From assembly GCA_937899435.1 (NCBI GenBank), contig CALBQG010000141.1:1-15810 (forward strand): a DNA stretch of 15,810 nt. The letters are read 5' to 3'. Of this stretch, positions 1 through 6,897 are shown piece after piece. The notes under the pieces are model-generated. The model searched no databases. It saw nothing but the letters and a program-made list of their open reading frames with translations, and had not been told where the DNA came from. How positions within the stretch are numbered: position 1 is the first letter of the stretch; each line of letters starts with the position of its first letter. Made by a program: the position numbers and the translations under genes. Origin of the DNA: UBA11540 sp003445125 (GTDB lineage Bacteria; Bacillota; Clostridia; Oscillospirales; Ruminococcaceae).

Positions 1-2
1 TG

Positions 3-323
3 GGTAAGGGACCCGGCGATCTGACCTCTATGATGAAACAGGCACAGAAAATGCAGGAGGATATAGCAAAAGCCCAGGAGGAACTGGATGCTCGCGAATT
101 TAAGGCGACTGCCGGCGGCGGTGTGGTCGAAGCGGTCATGAACGGAAAAAAAGAACTGCTGAAGCTGAATATTCAGCCGGAAGCGGTCGATCCTGAGGAT
201 ATCGAAATGCTGCAGGATTTGATTCTTGCCGCGGTCAATCAGGTGATCCGTGAGGTCGAGACGACCAGCAACGAGCAGATGCAAAAGATCACAGGAAAGA
301 TCAATATGCCGGGACTGTTTTAA
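3..323 (+). CDS. ybaB: YbaB/EbfC family nucleoid-associated protein (5' end outside window)
   Basis: This is a small DNA-binding protein of the YbaB/EbfC family, which forms homodimers that bind DNA and coat the nucleoid. The reading frame is already open at base 3, with a GKGPGDLTS stretch before the first Met-Met, so the true start lies upstream of the window, as expected for family members that begin with a short Gly-rich segment. The visible part has the family signature MMKQAQKMQ, a charged N-terminal helix, the central VxAxMNGKKELLKLNIQPE strand region and a C-terminal helix ending in NMPGLF. The stop is followed after three bases by recR, the usual ybaB-recR pair, often found behind dnaX. 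The family assignment is secure; the exact cellular role is less well defined. Confidence 0.93.
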   Translation, partial: GKGPGDLTSMMKQAQKMQEDIAKAQEELDAREFKATAGGGVVEAVMNGKKELLKLNIQPEAVDPEDIEMLQDLILAAVNQVIREVETTSNEQMQKITGKINMPGLF

Positions 324-326
324 TCT

Positions 327-926
327 ATGGGATACGAAGTATTGCCCTTGACGCGTCTGTCGGAGGAGTTTTCCAAGCTTCCGAATATCGGACGCAAAAC
401 CGCCCAGCGCCTGGCGTATTACATGATTTCCGCGCCGAAGGAGAATGTGCAAGCTTTTGTGGATGCGCTTCTGGACGCGCGTGAAAAAATCCGTTATTGC
501 GATATTTGCTGTAACTTTACCGATGAACCGGTTTGTTCGATTTGCCGTTCCGTGAAACGGGATGCGTCCACCATCTGCGTGGTGGAAAGTCCGAAAGATG
601 TGGCGGCTATCGAAAAGACGCGAGAATATAACGGAATGTATCATGTGCTTCACGGATTGATTTCGCCGATGGACGGAATCGGACCGGAGAATCTGAAGAT
701 CAAAGAACTTCTCAAGCGCACCCAAAGCGGGGAAGTAAAAGAAGTGATTATGGCAACCAATCCGACGGTCGAGGGAGAAACGACATCAATGTACGTCTCC
801 AAATTGCTGAAGCCGCTGGGAATCAAGGTGACACGGTTGGCGTTCGGAATTCCTGTCGGCGGAGAATTGGAATATGCCGATGAAGTGACCTTGTACCGTG
901 CGTTGGAAGGACGCAGTGAGATATGA
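327..926 (+). CDS. recR: Recombination mediator protein RecR
   Basis: RecR works with RecF and RecO to load RecA on gapped DNA in the RecFOR repair pathway. The 199-residue length is standard. The sequence shows the N-terminal helix-hairpin-helix (LPNIGRKTAQRLA, residues 18-30), the zinc finger with cysteines at 58, 61, 70 and 73, and the Toprim domain with acidic residues in VVESPKD (about 85-91) and NPTVEGE (about 145-151). The C-terminal GIPVGGELEYADEVTL segment is typical. The start codon is 3 bases after the ybaB stop and has no strong ribosome binding site of its own, suggesting translational coupling. It overlaps the next gene by ATGA at 923-926. Confidence 0.98.
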   Translation: MGYEVLPLTRLSEEFSKLPNIGRKTAQRLAYYMISAPKENVQAFVDALLDAREKIRYCDICCNFTDEPVCSICRSVKRDASTICVVESPKDVAAIEKTREYNGMYHVLHGLISPMDGIGPENLKIKELLKRTQSGEVKEVIMATNPTVEGETTSMYVSKLLKPLGIKVTRLAFGIPVGGELEYADEVTLYRALEGRSEI

Positions 927-1315
927 AGTGGAAAGAACTGTTCATGCGCGCCGTAAAGTTTTGCGTAACGGGCGGATTGAATACCATCATCGACCTCTGT
1001 GTGACCACCTTGCTGAACAGCGTGCTGAAATTGCCTCTTTTTGTTGCACAGATTGTCGGTTGCCTCGCGGGAATGACCAACAGCTTCATTACCAATAAGC
1101 ATTGGACATTCCGGACGGGAAAAGGGAATACAAAATCGGAACTGTGGAAGTTTTTGGTGGTTAATTTCGGGGTGCTCGGATTGAAGCTCATGCTGACTTA
1201 CGGGTTAAAACAAGTGCTTCCGTTCGGAGACTTTGTCATCAATCTGATAGCTACGGCAGTGATGATTGCGATCAGCTTTCCGCTCAATAACTTCTGGGTG
1301 TTCAAAAAGAAATAA
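923..1315 (+). CDS. GtrA-family small integral membrane protein
   Basis: This 130-residue protein is very hydrophobic and has about four membrane segments, roughly residues 10-32, 37-58, 74-93 and 98-124. It carries the GtrA/DPMS family signatures: the opening FCVTGGLNTIIDL, the central SFITNKHWTF motif and the closing FPLNNFWVF motif with a positively charged end. Members are thought to help move polyprenyl-linked sugars across the cytoplasmic membrane during cell-surface polysaccharide modification. The substrate here cannot be told. The start codon overlaps the recR stop (ATGA), so it is cotranscribed and probably translationally coupled with recR, though no functional link is known. Confidence 0.85.
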   Translation: MKWKELFMRAVKFCVTGGLNTIIDLCVTTLLNSVLKLPLFVAQIVGCLAGMTNSFITNKHWTFRTGKGNTKSELWKFLVVNFGVLGLKLMLTYGLKQVLPFGDFVINLIATAVMIAISFPLNNFWVFKKK

Positions 1316-1332
1316 GTAGGGGAGGCGGCAAA

Positions 1333-1797
1333 ATGGCAGAAAATACGAAAACCATTGCGCAGAATAAAAAAGCATATCATGACTATTTTGTCGAGGAAAC
1401 CTATGAAGCGGGAATTGAACTGTTCGGAACCGAAGTCAAGTCCATCCGTCTCGGTCAGGTGAATCTGAAGGACAGCTGGTGTGACATTGACAACGGAGAA
1501 ATGTTCATTAAAGGGATGCACGTCAGCCCTTATGAAAAAGGCAATATTTTCAACCGCGACCCGATGCGGGCGAAAAAATTGCTGATGCATAAAAAAGAAA
1601 TTCTGAAGCTTTTCGGACTTGTCAAAGTACAGGGATATACCCTGATTCCGCTGGCACTGTATTTTAAGGGATCGCGGGTCAAGGCGTCCATCGGGCTTTG
1701 CCGAGGCAAAAAACTTTATGATAAACGTGCGGATATGGCAAAAAAAGCTGCCGCACGGGACATCGACCGCGCCATGAAGGAACGGTCAAAACAATAA
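1333..1797 (+). CDS. smpB: SsrA-binding protein SmpB
   Basis: SmpB binds tmRNA and carries it to stalled ribosomes for trans-translation. At 154 residues it is full length. Family motifs are clear: FGTEVKSIRLGQVNLKDSW in the beta-barrel, FIKGMHVSPYEKGN, DPMRAKKLLMHKKEI and CRGKKLYDKR, then a basic C-terminal tail (RAMKERSKQ) that normally folds in the mRNA channel. A GGGGAGG ribosome binding site (1319-1325) precedes the ATG by seven bases. The gene is directly followed by its RNA partner ssrA after only two bases, so the two may be cotranscribed and the tmRNA 5' end made by RNase P. Confidence 0.98.
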   Translation: MAENTKTIAQNKKAYHDYFVEETYEAGIELFGTEVKSIRLGQVNLKDSWCDIDNGEMFIKGMHVSPYEKGNIFNRDPMRAKKLLMHKKEILKLFGLVKVQGYTLIPLALYFKGSRVKASIGLCRGKKLYDKRADMAKKAAARDIDRAMKERSKQ

Positions 1798-1799
1798 AT

Positions 1800-2144
1800 G
1801 GGGGCGTAAAGGTTTCGACGGGGATTTTGAAGCCCGGTAAGCGAGTAGAGGTGCGGAGCCTCTTTAAAAGCCGCAATTTTTAAATTAAACGCTAACGAGG
1901 ATTTAGCTTACGCTGCCTAACTAAGGCAGCCGTCTTACCCGGAAGGACCGCGAGCCGGGATAAGGCGTCGAATAGCGGTGAACGTCGGAAATGGGTTTCC
2001 CGACACTCCGATGTATCAGGGAATACCGACGGTGACCTCCTGTTTGCCGGGATCGCCGAAGGGAATTTTATAGACAAACTACACTCGTAGAAAGCCGCGT
2101 GAATAGATTTTCGGACAGGAGTTCGACTCTCCTCGCCTCCACCA
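1800..2144 (+). ncRNA. ssrA: Transfer-messenger RNA (tmRNA)
   Basis: The 5' acceptor strand GGGGGCG (1800-1806) pairs with CGCCTCC (2134-2140) with one G-U pair, followed by A and the encoded CCA at 2142-2144. The T-arm with GGTTCGA-like GAGTTCGACTCTC lies just before. The tag reading frame, read as GCA at 1873 to TAA at 1918-1920, gives AIFKLNANEDLAYAA, ending in a small hydrophobic degron. The exact resume codon is inferred. Several GC-rich helices between the tag and the T-arm fit the pseudoknots. The CCA end coincides with the left end of the mobile element, which leaves the RNA intact but replaces everything downstream, including its terminator. Confidence 0.97.
2138..2144. other. Left attachment core (attL), TCCACCA in the ssrA 3' end
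   Basis: The sequence TCCACCA at the end of ssrA recurs at 15613-15619 in the 3' end of the serine integrase gene. Short cores are normal for serine integrases. The two flanks make sense only if swapped: right of 2144 is element DNA that continues the integrase frame in a circular form, and right of 15619 is an A-rich intrinsic terminator as expected directly after a tmRNA. An inverted repeat, TTCGGATT (15592-15599) and AATCCGAA (2154-2161), would flank the core in the rebuilt attP. Confidence 0.75.
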
Positions 2145-2216
2145 TTACAATCTAATCCGAACATTTTTGTAACTCTTGATGTATTCGGGTTAGTCGTTCA
2201 GATTGAACGCTAAAGA

Positions 2217-2254
2217 AATAACCCCGCTTTCCGGTAAGGGAAGGCGGGGTTATT
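2217..2254. terminator. Bidirectional intrinsic terminator inside the left end
   Basis: An 11-bp perfect inverted repeat, AATAACCCCGC (2217-2227) and GCGGGGTTATT (2244-2254), is followed by T-rich sequence on both strands. It ends the minus-strand late operon, whose last stop codon (2250-2252) lies inside the right arm. In the integrated state it can also stop transcription coming out of ssrA. In a circular form it would lie four bases after the integrase stop, closing two convergent operons. Confidence 0.85.
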
Positions 2255-2570
2255 CTCTTTTCCTGCTCATAGCTGCGCGAATAGCAAGCGCCGCCATGCA
2301 GTAATTTGTTATTGCTTCGTTCTTTTGCCTGTAAAGCTCCGACAGGCTCAACCCATACATTGCTTGCAGTTTTGCCCGATGTCCCGCATAGCGGCAATGC
2401 CGATCTATGAAGAACTGCCGCAATATTTCTTGTTCCTGCTGCGGCAATGTATTCAAAGCAGCGGCGATAAATGCGGCGCGTTGCCGTTCCGCCGCGTCCG
2501 CGCTTTCTTCCAGCGCTCTAAAGCCTTCAAGCTCTGCTATTGCCGCTTCTCGCATTTTCTCAAAGTCCAT
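2250..2570 (-). CDS. Small sigma-region-4-like phage transcription regulator
   Basis: This 106-residue protein resembles the small phage regulators with a sigma-70 region 4-like helix-turn-helix (DUF1492/ArpU-like types). It has an Ala/Glu-rich N-terminal helical part (residues 1-45), then LPQQEQEILRQFF and GLSLSELYRQKNEAI, the pattern of a region 4 DNA-binding fold. I chose the ATG at 2570 because GAGGG lies just upstream; a TTG two codons earlier is possible. It overlaps the end of the larger sigma-like gene and is the last gene of the minus-strand operon. Members of such families control phage late genes; that role here is inferred. The family match is from pattern only. Confidence 0.65.
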   Translation of the reverse strand: MDFEKMREAAIAELEGFRALEESADAAERQRAAFIAAALNTLPQQEQEILRQFFIDRHCRYAGHRAKLQAMYGLSLSELYRQKNEAITNYCMAALAIRAAMSRKRE

Positions 2571-3339
2571 TTTCAAACCCTCGCAATTCCTCCGCCGCCC
2601 GCTCGATCCACTCTTCCCAATTTTCCGCCGCTATAACAACGTTCAACGGCGTGGGCGAATGGCTGAAAACGTCCTGCGGATCGTCCGGAAAGTGCGCATA
2701 ATATAGCGCCTTCAATGTTTCGTCCCGCCGAAGTTTAAGCATTGCAGCATTTTCAATTCGTGCAACCTCGTTTTCGTCCTTGAAGCGCCCGCCGGAAGCA
2801 AGCGCCCGTTTCGTGTAATCGTCAAAATATAGCCGCCGGATCACAAACGCTTCCCGCTCCGGCAGGCGATCGACCGCCGCGCGGACAATTTCGCATAGCT
2901 CTTTTTTCTCTATGCGTTCGTCGAACTCTTCCGCGCTTTCGCCCTCTATCAAGTCGCCCGCTTCCGTCCCGTTCCCGTCCTTGTCGTTCTCAATAATTGC
3001 GTTGAGAGAGGAACACGGCTGTGGAAATATGCGCTTGTCGCCCTCTCGGACATTGCCGAACATGGCGTAGACCTGTTGTTTGTATTTGAAGTTTATGTAG
3101 CTTGTAAGTGCAAAGCCCTTTTTCGGATCGAAGGCGGATACAGCTTCAACCAGCGCCAAATACCCGCATTGCATAAAATCATCAAGATCAACAAACGCGT
3201 TTTGCTCAATGATTGAACGGTATTTCACCGCCAAATAGTAAATATGCCGCCTGTTCTGCGCCCAAAGCAGCGCGAAGGCCTCTTCATTGCCAGCCTTCGC
3301 CCGCGCCGCTAATTCCTCATTGCACCATAGCTTTCCCAT
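2560..3339 (-). CDS. Sigma-70-like RNA polymerase sigma factor of the element
   Basis: This 259-residue protein has the layout of a short sigma-70 factor. Region 2 is seen at residues about 40-95: VDLDDFMQCGYLALVEAVSAFDP followed by FALTSYINFKYKQQVYAMF, which matches the core-binding and -10-recognition helices. Region 4 is seen at about 145-207: VRAAVDRLPEREAFVIRRLYFDDY and a following helix-turn-helix ending AAMLKLRR. There is no region 1 and no clear region 3. It begins four bases after the head-closure gene stop and has no strong ribosome binding site, so it is likely coupled. Placed behind the capsid genes, it may direct polymerase to element or helper late promoters; this is an inference. 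Confidence 0.72.
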   Translation of the reverse strand: MGKLWCNEELAARAKAGNEEAFALLWAQNRRHIYYLAVKYRSIIEQNAFVDLDDFMQCGYLALVEAVSAFDPKKGFALTSYINFKYKQQVYAMFGNVREGDKRIFPQPCSSLNAIIENDKDGNGTEAGDLIEGESAEEFDERIEKKELCEIVRAAVDRLPEREAFVIRRLYFDDYTKRALASGGRFKDENEVARIENAAMLKLRRDETLKALYYAHFPDDPQDVFSHSPTPLNVVIAAENWEEWIERAAEELRGFENGL

Positions 3340-3343
3340 AAGC

Positions 3344-3703
3344 TCATACGCCCGCCGCGTCCGGCTCTGTGACTTCTATATCTTGATCGTTCGACAGCTT
3401 GCAATAAAGGCTAATATCATCGGTATAGCCTTCGTAGTTGTCTATGCGTTTAATGTCGTAGAACTTGCCGCCGTACTCCACCAGCATTTCCGTTGTTACG
3501 TCTGTTCTGTGATTGACTGTGAAAACAACTTCTTCCGCCGCGTTCACCATTGCGGAAGCGTAGAACTCACTTCCGGATAACTGCCGATAGTAAGCCCACA
3601 ACTTCCCGCTATGGATCGGTCGCCATTCTTCCGTGCTGAACCCGTGTTCGTTTGTCGTGCTTGTAAAAGCAATAATGCGGATTTTCTTATCTTTCAGCTT
3701 CAT
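3344..3703 (-). CDS. Phage head closure / head-tail adaptor protein (SPP1 gp16-like)
   Basis: The 119-residue protein matches the head-tail joining family typified by SPP1 gp16. It opens with MKLKDKKIRIIAFTSTTNEHGFSTEEW, then has the family beta-barrel pattern with WAYYRQLSGSEFYASAMVNAAEEVVFTVNHR and ends with GKFYDIKRIDNYEGYTDDISLYCKL. Such proteins form a ring below the connector that plugs the filled head and offers a docking face for a tail. It follows the large terminase by 17 bases. Its presence without any tail gene suggests heads are finished to accept a tail made elsewhere. Confidence 0.8.
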   Translation of the reverse strand: MKLKDKKIRIIAFTSTTNEHGFSTEEWRPIHSGKLWAYYRQLSGSEFYASAMVNAAEEVVFTVNHRTDVTTEMLVEYGGKFYDIKRIDNYEGYTDDISLYCKLSNDQDIEVTEPDAAGV

Positions 3704-3720
3704 TCCTGCCGCTCCCTCCG

Positions 3721-5370
3721 TTATAGCGTCCGTATATATTCTTCGTATTTCTCCGTTAAACCCACATAAGCGTCAAGCAGGCTCGCCATTCCGTCTATGC
3801 GCTGCTTTGCGGCTTGATTTTTGACCGGAACAATATTGCCGTTTACGTCGGTTTTAACGCCTGTGTTTGTTAAGCACCATTTCAAGATCGGGTGATTGTT
3901 GTAAACAATCCGCTTCGCCTGCAAGTCTGCGCCCATGTTCTGCATAGGAAGTGAAAGCGTTTTTGCGCCCTGTATGCAGGGGATCATATTAAACCCGCTC
4001 GCCTTCATTTCCTCAACCCAATAGCGGGCGCTCCATGCGTCATAGTAAACCCAAGCGGGAACAATTTTGTATTCCGCCGCCATTTCCAAAAACCACGCCG
4101 TTACGTCCTTGTAATTGATCGTGTTTCCGGCACAAGTGCGCAATAGTCCGCGATCCCGCCACTTGTCATAGGGTATCTTTTCTTCCGCCACGCGGCGCTC
4201 TAACGTTTCTTCCGGTATCCAGTACATTTGTGTAACGCACCGTTTCCCCGTGTCCTTGTCGATCATCAAGAGCGTTGCACACGTCAGATCAAGCGTTTTC
4301 GACAGGTCAGCGCCGCCGATCGCAAACTTATTCTTGAAGCGGGCAAGATCGAACGTTTCCGCGTTGTCGATGTCCTCATAGGTCAGCCACGCCGTGCTTA
4401 ACGTGTCCTTGATATTGAAGTCCTTTACCAGCAGGCCGCGCAATTCGTTAGGGTTATTCTGTGCGCGGGCAACCTTTGTTTGAAGATCATCTATTTTCTT
4501 GATCGTGCCTAACGCGGGGTTTGCCTTCTGCCATGCCTCCGGCTGCGTCCATTCCTCGCGGCTGTCAAGCTCATAGAGGATCGGAAGAAACGTATCATCT
4601 TTGAAAACGCCGTCAACGATATTGCAGGCCGTCGCATACATTTCATCAAAGATGTTTTCGCGGATCGTTCCCGCCGTCGTTATCATAATCAAGAGCGGCT
4701 GGCGGCGGGCGCTCTGCGATTGCTTCATAACCTCGTATAAATTGCGGTCTTTAATGCCGTGCAATTCGTCGATCACGACGCAATGAGAATTTAGGCCGTC
4801 CATGCTGCCGCTGTCCTTGCTCAACGCCTCCATTTTTGAAAACGTGTTTGCAAAGTATAGATCGCCCTTGCGCTTGCGTACAAGCTCGCGCAACTGTGGG
4901 CTTTGCTTAATCATGTTATAGGCCTCTTCAAAGATAAGCCGCGCTTGATCCCGCTTCGTGGCAACGCAATAGATTTCCGCGCCCGCTTCACGGTCAGCGA
5001 TCATCATATAAAGCGCAATGCCCGCCAGCATGGTACTTTTGCCGTTCTTTCGGGCAACGTAGAACATTGCTTCGCGGTACTGCCGCAAGCCCGTTTCTCT
5101 ATCAACGAACCCGAACAGCGCGGATATGAAAGCCTTTTGGAATAATTCAAGCGTTACGGGCTTGCCTGCCCACTCGCCCTTTGAATGCTTGCAGAAGCGT
5201 TCTATAAACTCAATCGGGCGCAAGGCCTTCTTTTCGTCAAAGATGTACCGTGCGCCCGCTTCCGGCGCTTCGATCCGTCGCGCCAGCTCTTCATAAACCT
5301 TCCGAACCCTGCGCGAAACAACGTATTTACCGCCTTCAATCGCCCTCCAATATTCAAGAATGTAATTCAA
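3721..5370 (-). CDS. Phage terminase large subunit (HK97-type TerL)
   Basis: TerL is the motor and nuclease that cuts concatemeric DNA and drives it into the procapsid. At 549 residues it is full length. The ATPase shows a Walker A variant VARKNGKS (105-112), Walker B CVVIDELHG with Asp-Glu at 201-202, and the coupling motif TTAG (231-234). The nuclease begins at IGGADLSKTLDLT with Asp355. The start is a TTG at 5370; an in-frame TAA lies two codons upstream, so no earlier start exists. TerS and TerL share the same frame, separated by that TAA and one codon. The terminases lie after the capsid genes, not before them as in most HK97-type phages. Confidence 0.95.
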   Translation of the reverse strand: MNYILEYWRAIEGGKYVVSRRVRKVYEELARRIEAPEAGARYIFDEKKALRPIEFIERFCKHSKGEWAGKPVTLELFQKAFISALFGFVDRETGLRQYREAMFYVARKNGKSTMLAGIALYMMIADREAGAEIYCVATKRDQARLIFEEAYNMIKQSPQLRELVRKRKGDLYFANTFSKMEALSKDSGSMDGLNSHCVVIDELHGIKDRNLYEVMKQSQSARRQPLLIMITTAGTIRENIFDEMYATACNIVDGVFKDDTFLPILYELDSREEWTQPEAWQKANPALGTIKKIDDLQTKVARAQNNPNELRGLLVKDFNIKDTLSTAWLTYEDIDNAETFDLARFKNKFAIGGADLSKTLDLTCATLLMIDKDTGKRCVTQMYWIPEETLERRVAEEKIPYDKWRDRGLLRTCAGNTINYKDVTAWFLEMAAEYKIVPAWVYYDAWSARYWVEEMKASGFNMIPCIQGAKTLSLPMQNMGADLQAKRIVYNNHPILKWCLTNTGVKTDVNGNIVPVKNQAAKQRIDGMASLLDAYVGLTEKYEEYIRTL

Positions 5371-5373
5371 GGT

Positions 5374-5727
5374 TTATCCCTGCTTTGTGATGAAGTCCAG
5401 CACTTCATTTTTCTTCTTGCTGTCAACCTCCGGCGGCGGTAATAGGTCGGTAAGCTGCTTATAAAGAAGGCTGTAACGCTGGATCGTCGTATTGTAAGAC
5501 TTCAAAGCGGGGCTTTCCCGCAAGAACTCTTGTTTACCCTGCTTGAAGTGGTCAACTGTGCCGTTTTCCTTGATCTTTTCGCGCAAATCTGCAAGGGTTT
5601 CCGACACGAAAGATATTTCAACAATGAGCTTTTCGGCTATGTCTTTGCGATCCGCCGGGACAAGTTTCAATATCTTTTTAAGTTTGCGCACGTCCTTCAA
5701 TCTCTCATTATCTCTATCATTTGTCAT
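5374..5727 (-). CDS. Phage terminase small subunit (P27-like TerS)
   Basis: This 117-residue protein sits directly before TerL and after an HNH endonuclease gene, the usual place for TerS. It is highly charged and helical, with an N-terminal DNA-binding-like helical region (residues 5-50) and the segment SPALKSYNTTIQRYSLLYKQLTDLLPP (about 73-99), which matches the P27 family pattern. TerS forms a ring that recognises the packaging site and delivers it to TerL. A GGGGTGAT ribosome binding site stands before the ATG. In satellites, an own TerS is what makes packaging specific for satellite DNA. Confidence 0.85.
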   Translation of the reverse strand: MTNDRDNERLKDVRKLKKILKLVPADRKDIAEKLIVEISFVSETLADLREKIKENGTVDHFKQGKQEFLRESPALKSYNTTIQRYSLLYKQLTDLLPPPEVDSKKKNEVLDFITKQG

Positions 5728-5837
5728 GGCAAATCACCCCGTTTCAATACTACCCGTTCGGGCTTTTGCCCTCCCCTCATATGTGCGCCCGTAGAGGGGA
5801 GAGGAAAGGTTCGCCCCTGATGGTGTGATCCCCCCTC
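5728..5837. other. Intergenic gap between HNH and TerS genes, candidate cos site
   Basis: In a module where genes are otherwise nearly contiguous, this 110-base gap is notable. It contains an 8-bp inverted repeat, CTCCCCTC (5771-5778) and GAGGGGAG (5794-5801), and six C's (5830-5835) facing six G's (5853-5858). Neither has a T-run to make it a terminator. In cos-type phages the cohesive site often lies close to TerS and the HNH gene, so this is a candidate cos or TerS-binding region. This is by position only. Confidence 0.35.
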
Positions 5838-6605
5838 TTAAAAAATCGAAGTGGGGGGTATTTCGTCGCTGCGGCGTGAAGCGTTGTACTTCTCGAACCA
5901 TTCCGCCGCCAGCTTTTCATTTAGCTTCCGGTTGTGCGCTCTGCTTTCGTCGCTCTGAATGCGTCGTATGCACTCTTCAAGCGTTGTCGGCATTAGAACA
6001 ACCTCCGCCCGTAATTCGTCGGCAACGGCTTTCATTTCCCGCGTGTCTGCGATCGTCGTTATTACGAAGGCGCGTTCCCATTTGCCGCGCCGCGCCTGTA
6101 TGATCTGATACAGCAATTCCCGAACCTCCAGCGCAACGGACAGGATCGGCGCATGGTTCAAATGCACATTGCCCGTTTCGCCGTTCAGCGCTGCGCATAG
6201 ATAATCAAGATCAACAACTAAATCATTGCCGCTTTTATGCTGCGCAACGTATGTTGTTTTCCCGCTCGCCGGACTGCCGCACACAAGAAAAACATTCGCT
6301 TGCTTTATTACGTTGCCTTCATCATCGAAGGCAATACCATTCAGCCGTGCCGCCTGCCCCCGCGCCTTCATATCCTGCGAATGCTCTTCCGCGTGGCACT
6401 TCTCGCAAACGGCTTTCAGATTGTCCCAATTCAACGTTATATCCGGATCGTTGACATTCCACGGCTTGATATGGCGGATATGGTGGACTACGGAAGCCGC
6501 CCCGCCGCAACGTTCGCAAATATAGTGCTGGCTTTGTAAATAAGCCTCGCGCGTCTTGCGCCACTCCTTGCTGTCATAGAACGGCCTCGCGTAGTCCTTC
6601 GCCAT
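5838..6605 (-). CDS. HNH endonuclease fused to a P-loop ATPase/kinase-like domain
   Basis: The N-terminal part (residues 1-80) is an HNH nuclease of the packaging type: cysteines C30 and C33, the VHHI centre (39-43), N62 and the C67-C70-H71 knuckle. Beside terminase, such HNH proteins assist the cos cut. The C-terminal part (about 104-230) is a separate P-loop domain with Walker A GSPASGKTT (110-118), a VVDLDYL strand (about 130-136) and an AAA_33/polynucleotide-kinase-like layout. Stand-alone packaging HNH proteins are about 100-130 residues, so at 255 residues this is a fusion. It starts four bases after the connector stop, with an AAGGGG site. The role of the P-loop part is not known. Confidence 0.85.
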   Translation of the reverse strand: MAKDYARPFYDSKEWRKTREAYLQSQHYICERCGGAASVVHHIRHIKPWNVNDPDITLNWDNLKAVCEKCHAEEHSQDMKARGQAARLNGIAFDDEGNVIKQANVFLVCGSPASGKTTYVAQHKSGNDLVVDLDYLCAALNGETGNVHLNHAPILSVALEVRELLYQIIQARRGKWERAFVITTIADTREMKAVADELRAEVVLMPTTLEECIRRIQSDESRAHNRKLNEKLAAEWFEKYNASRRSDEIPPTSIF

Positions 6606-6609
6606 ACCC

Positions 6610-6882
6610 TTAACCCCTTTCCGCTTTCAGTTGAAGCGTTTTCAAAAGGCTGTCAATAGTCCGCTGTATCTTGTCAGCGTCTACCCGCTCCGCGTGATAC
6701 CAAAGCGTAAGAATGAACTTTCCCGCCGTATCTGCTAACGGATCGGTTTTCTGTGCCTCCGCCGGAATGCCCGTGCAAAGCTCGATATAGTCCGGAATAG
6801 CCGCAAGCAGCCCCGTTATAATATCGTCGTTGTCGGTGTTATCCAGCCGTAACGCTTCGCGGGCTTGCTCTAACGTAAGCAT
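6610..6882 (-). CDS. Head-tail connector protein (HK97 gp6-like)
   Basis: This 90-residue protein matches the gp6-like adaptor family. It starts MLTLEQAREALRLDNTDNDDIITGLLAAIPDYIELCTG, the usual leading helices in which Asp/Asn-rich DNTDNDD precedes a helix ending in TG. A helical part containing FILTLWYHAER follows. These adaptors form the ring under the portal. A GGGGAG ribosome binding site precedes the ATG, and the gene follows the major capsid gene by 15 bases. Confidence 0.85.
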   Translation of the reverse strand: MLTLEQAREALRLDNTDNDDIITGLLAAIPDYIELCTGIPAEAQKTDPLADTAGKFILTLWYHAERVDADKIQRTIDSLLKTLQLKAERG

Positions 6883-6897
6883 TGCACCCGCTCCCCG

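Noticed and set aside
5838..6290. P-loop domain as a free zeta-like toxin
   Set aside because: It is fused in frame with the HNH domain, has no antitoxin partner next to it and sits in the packaging operon.
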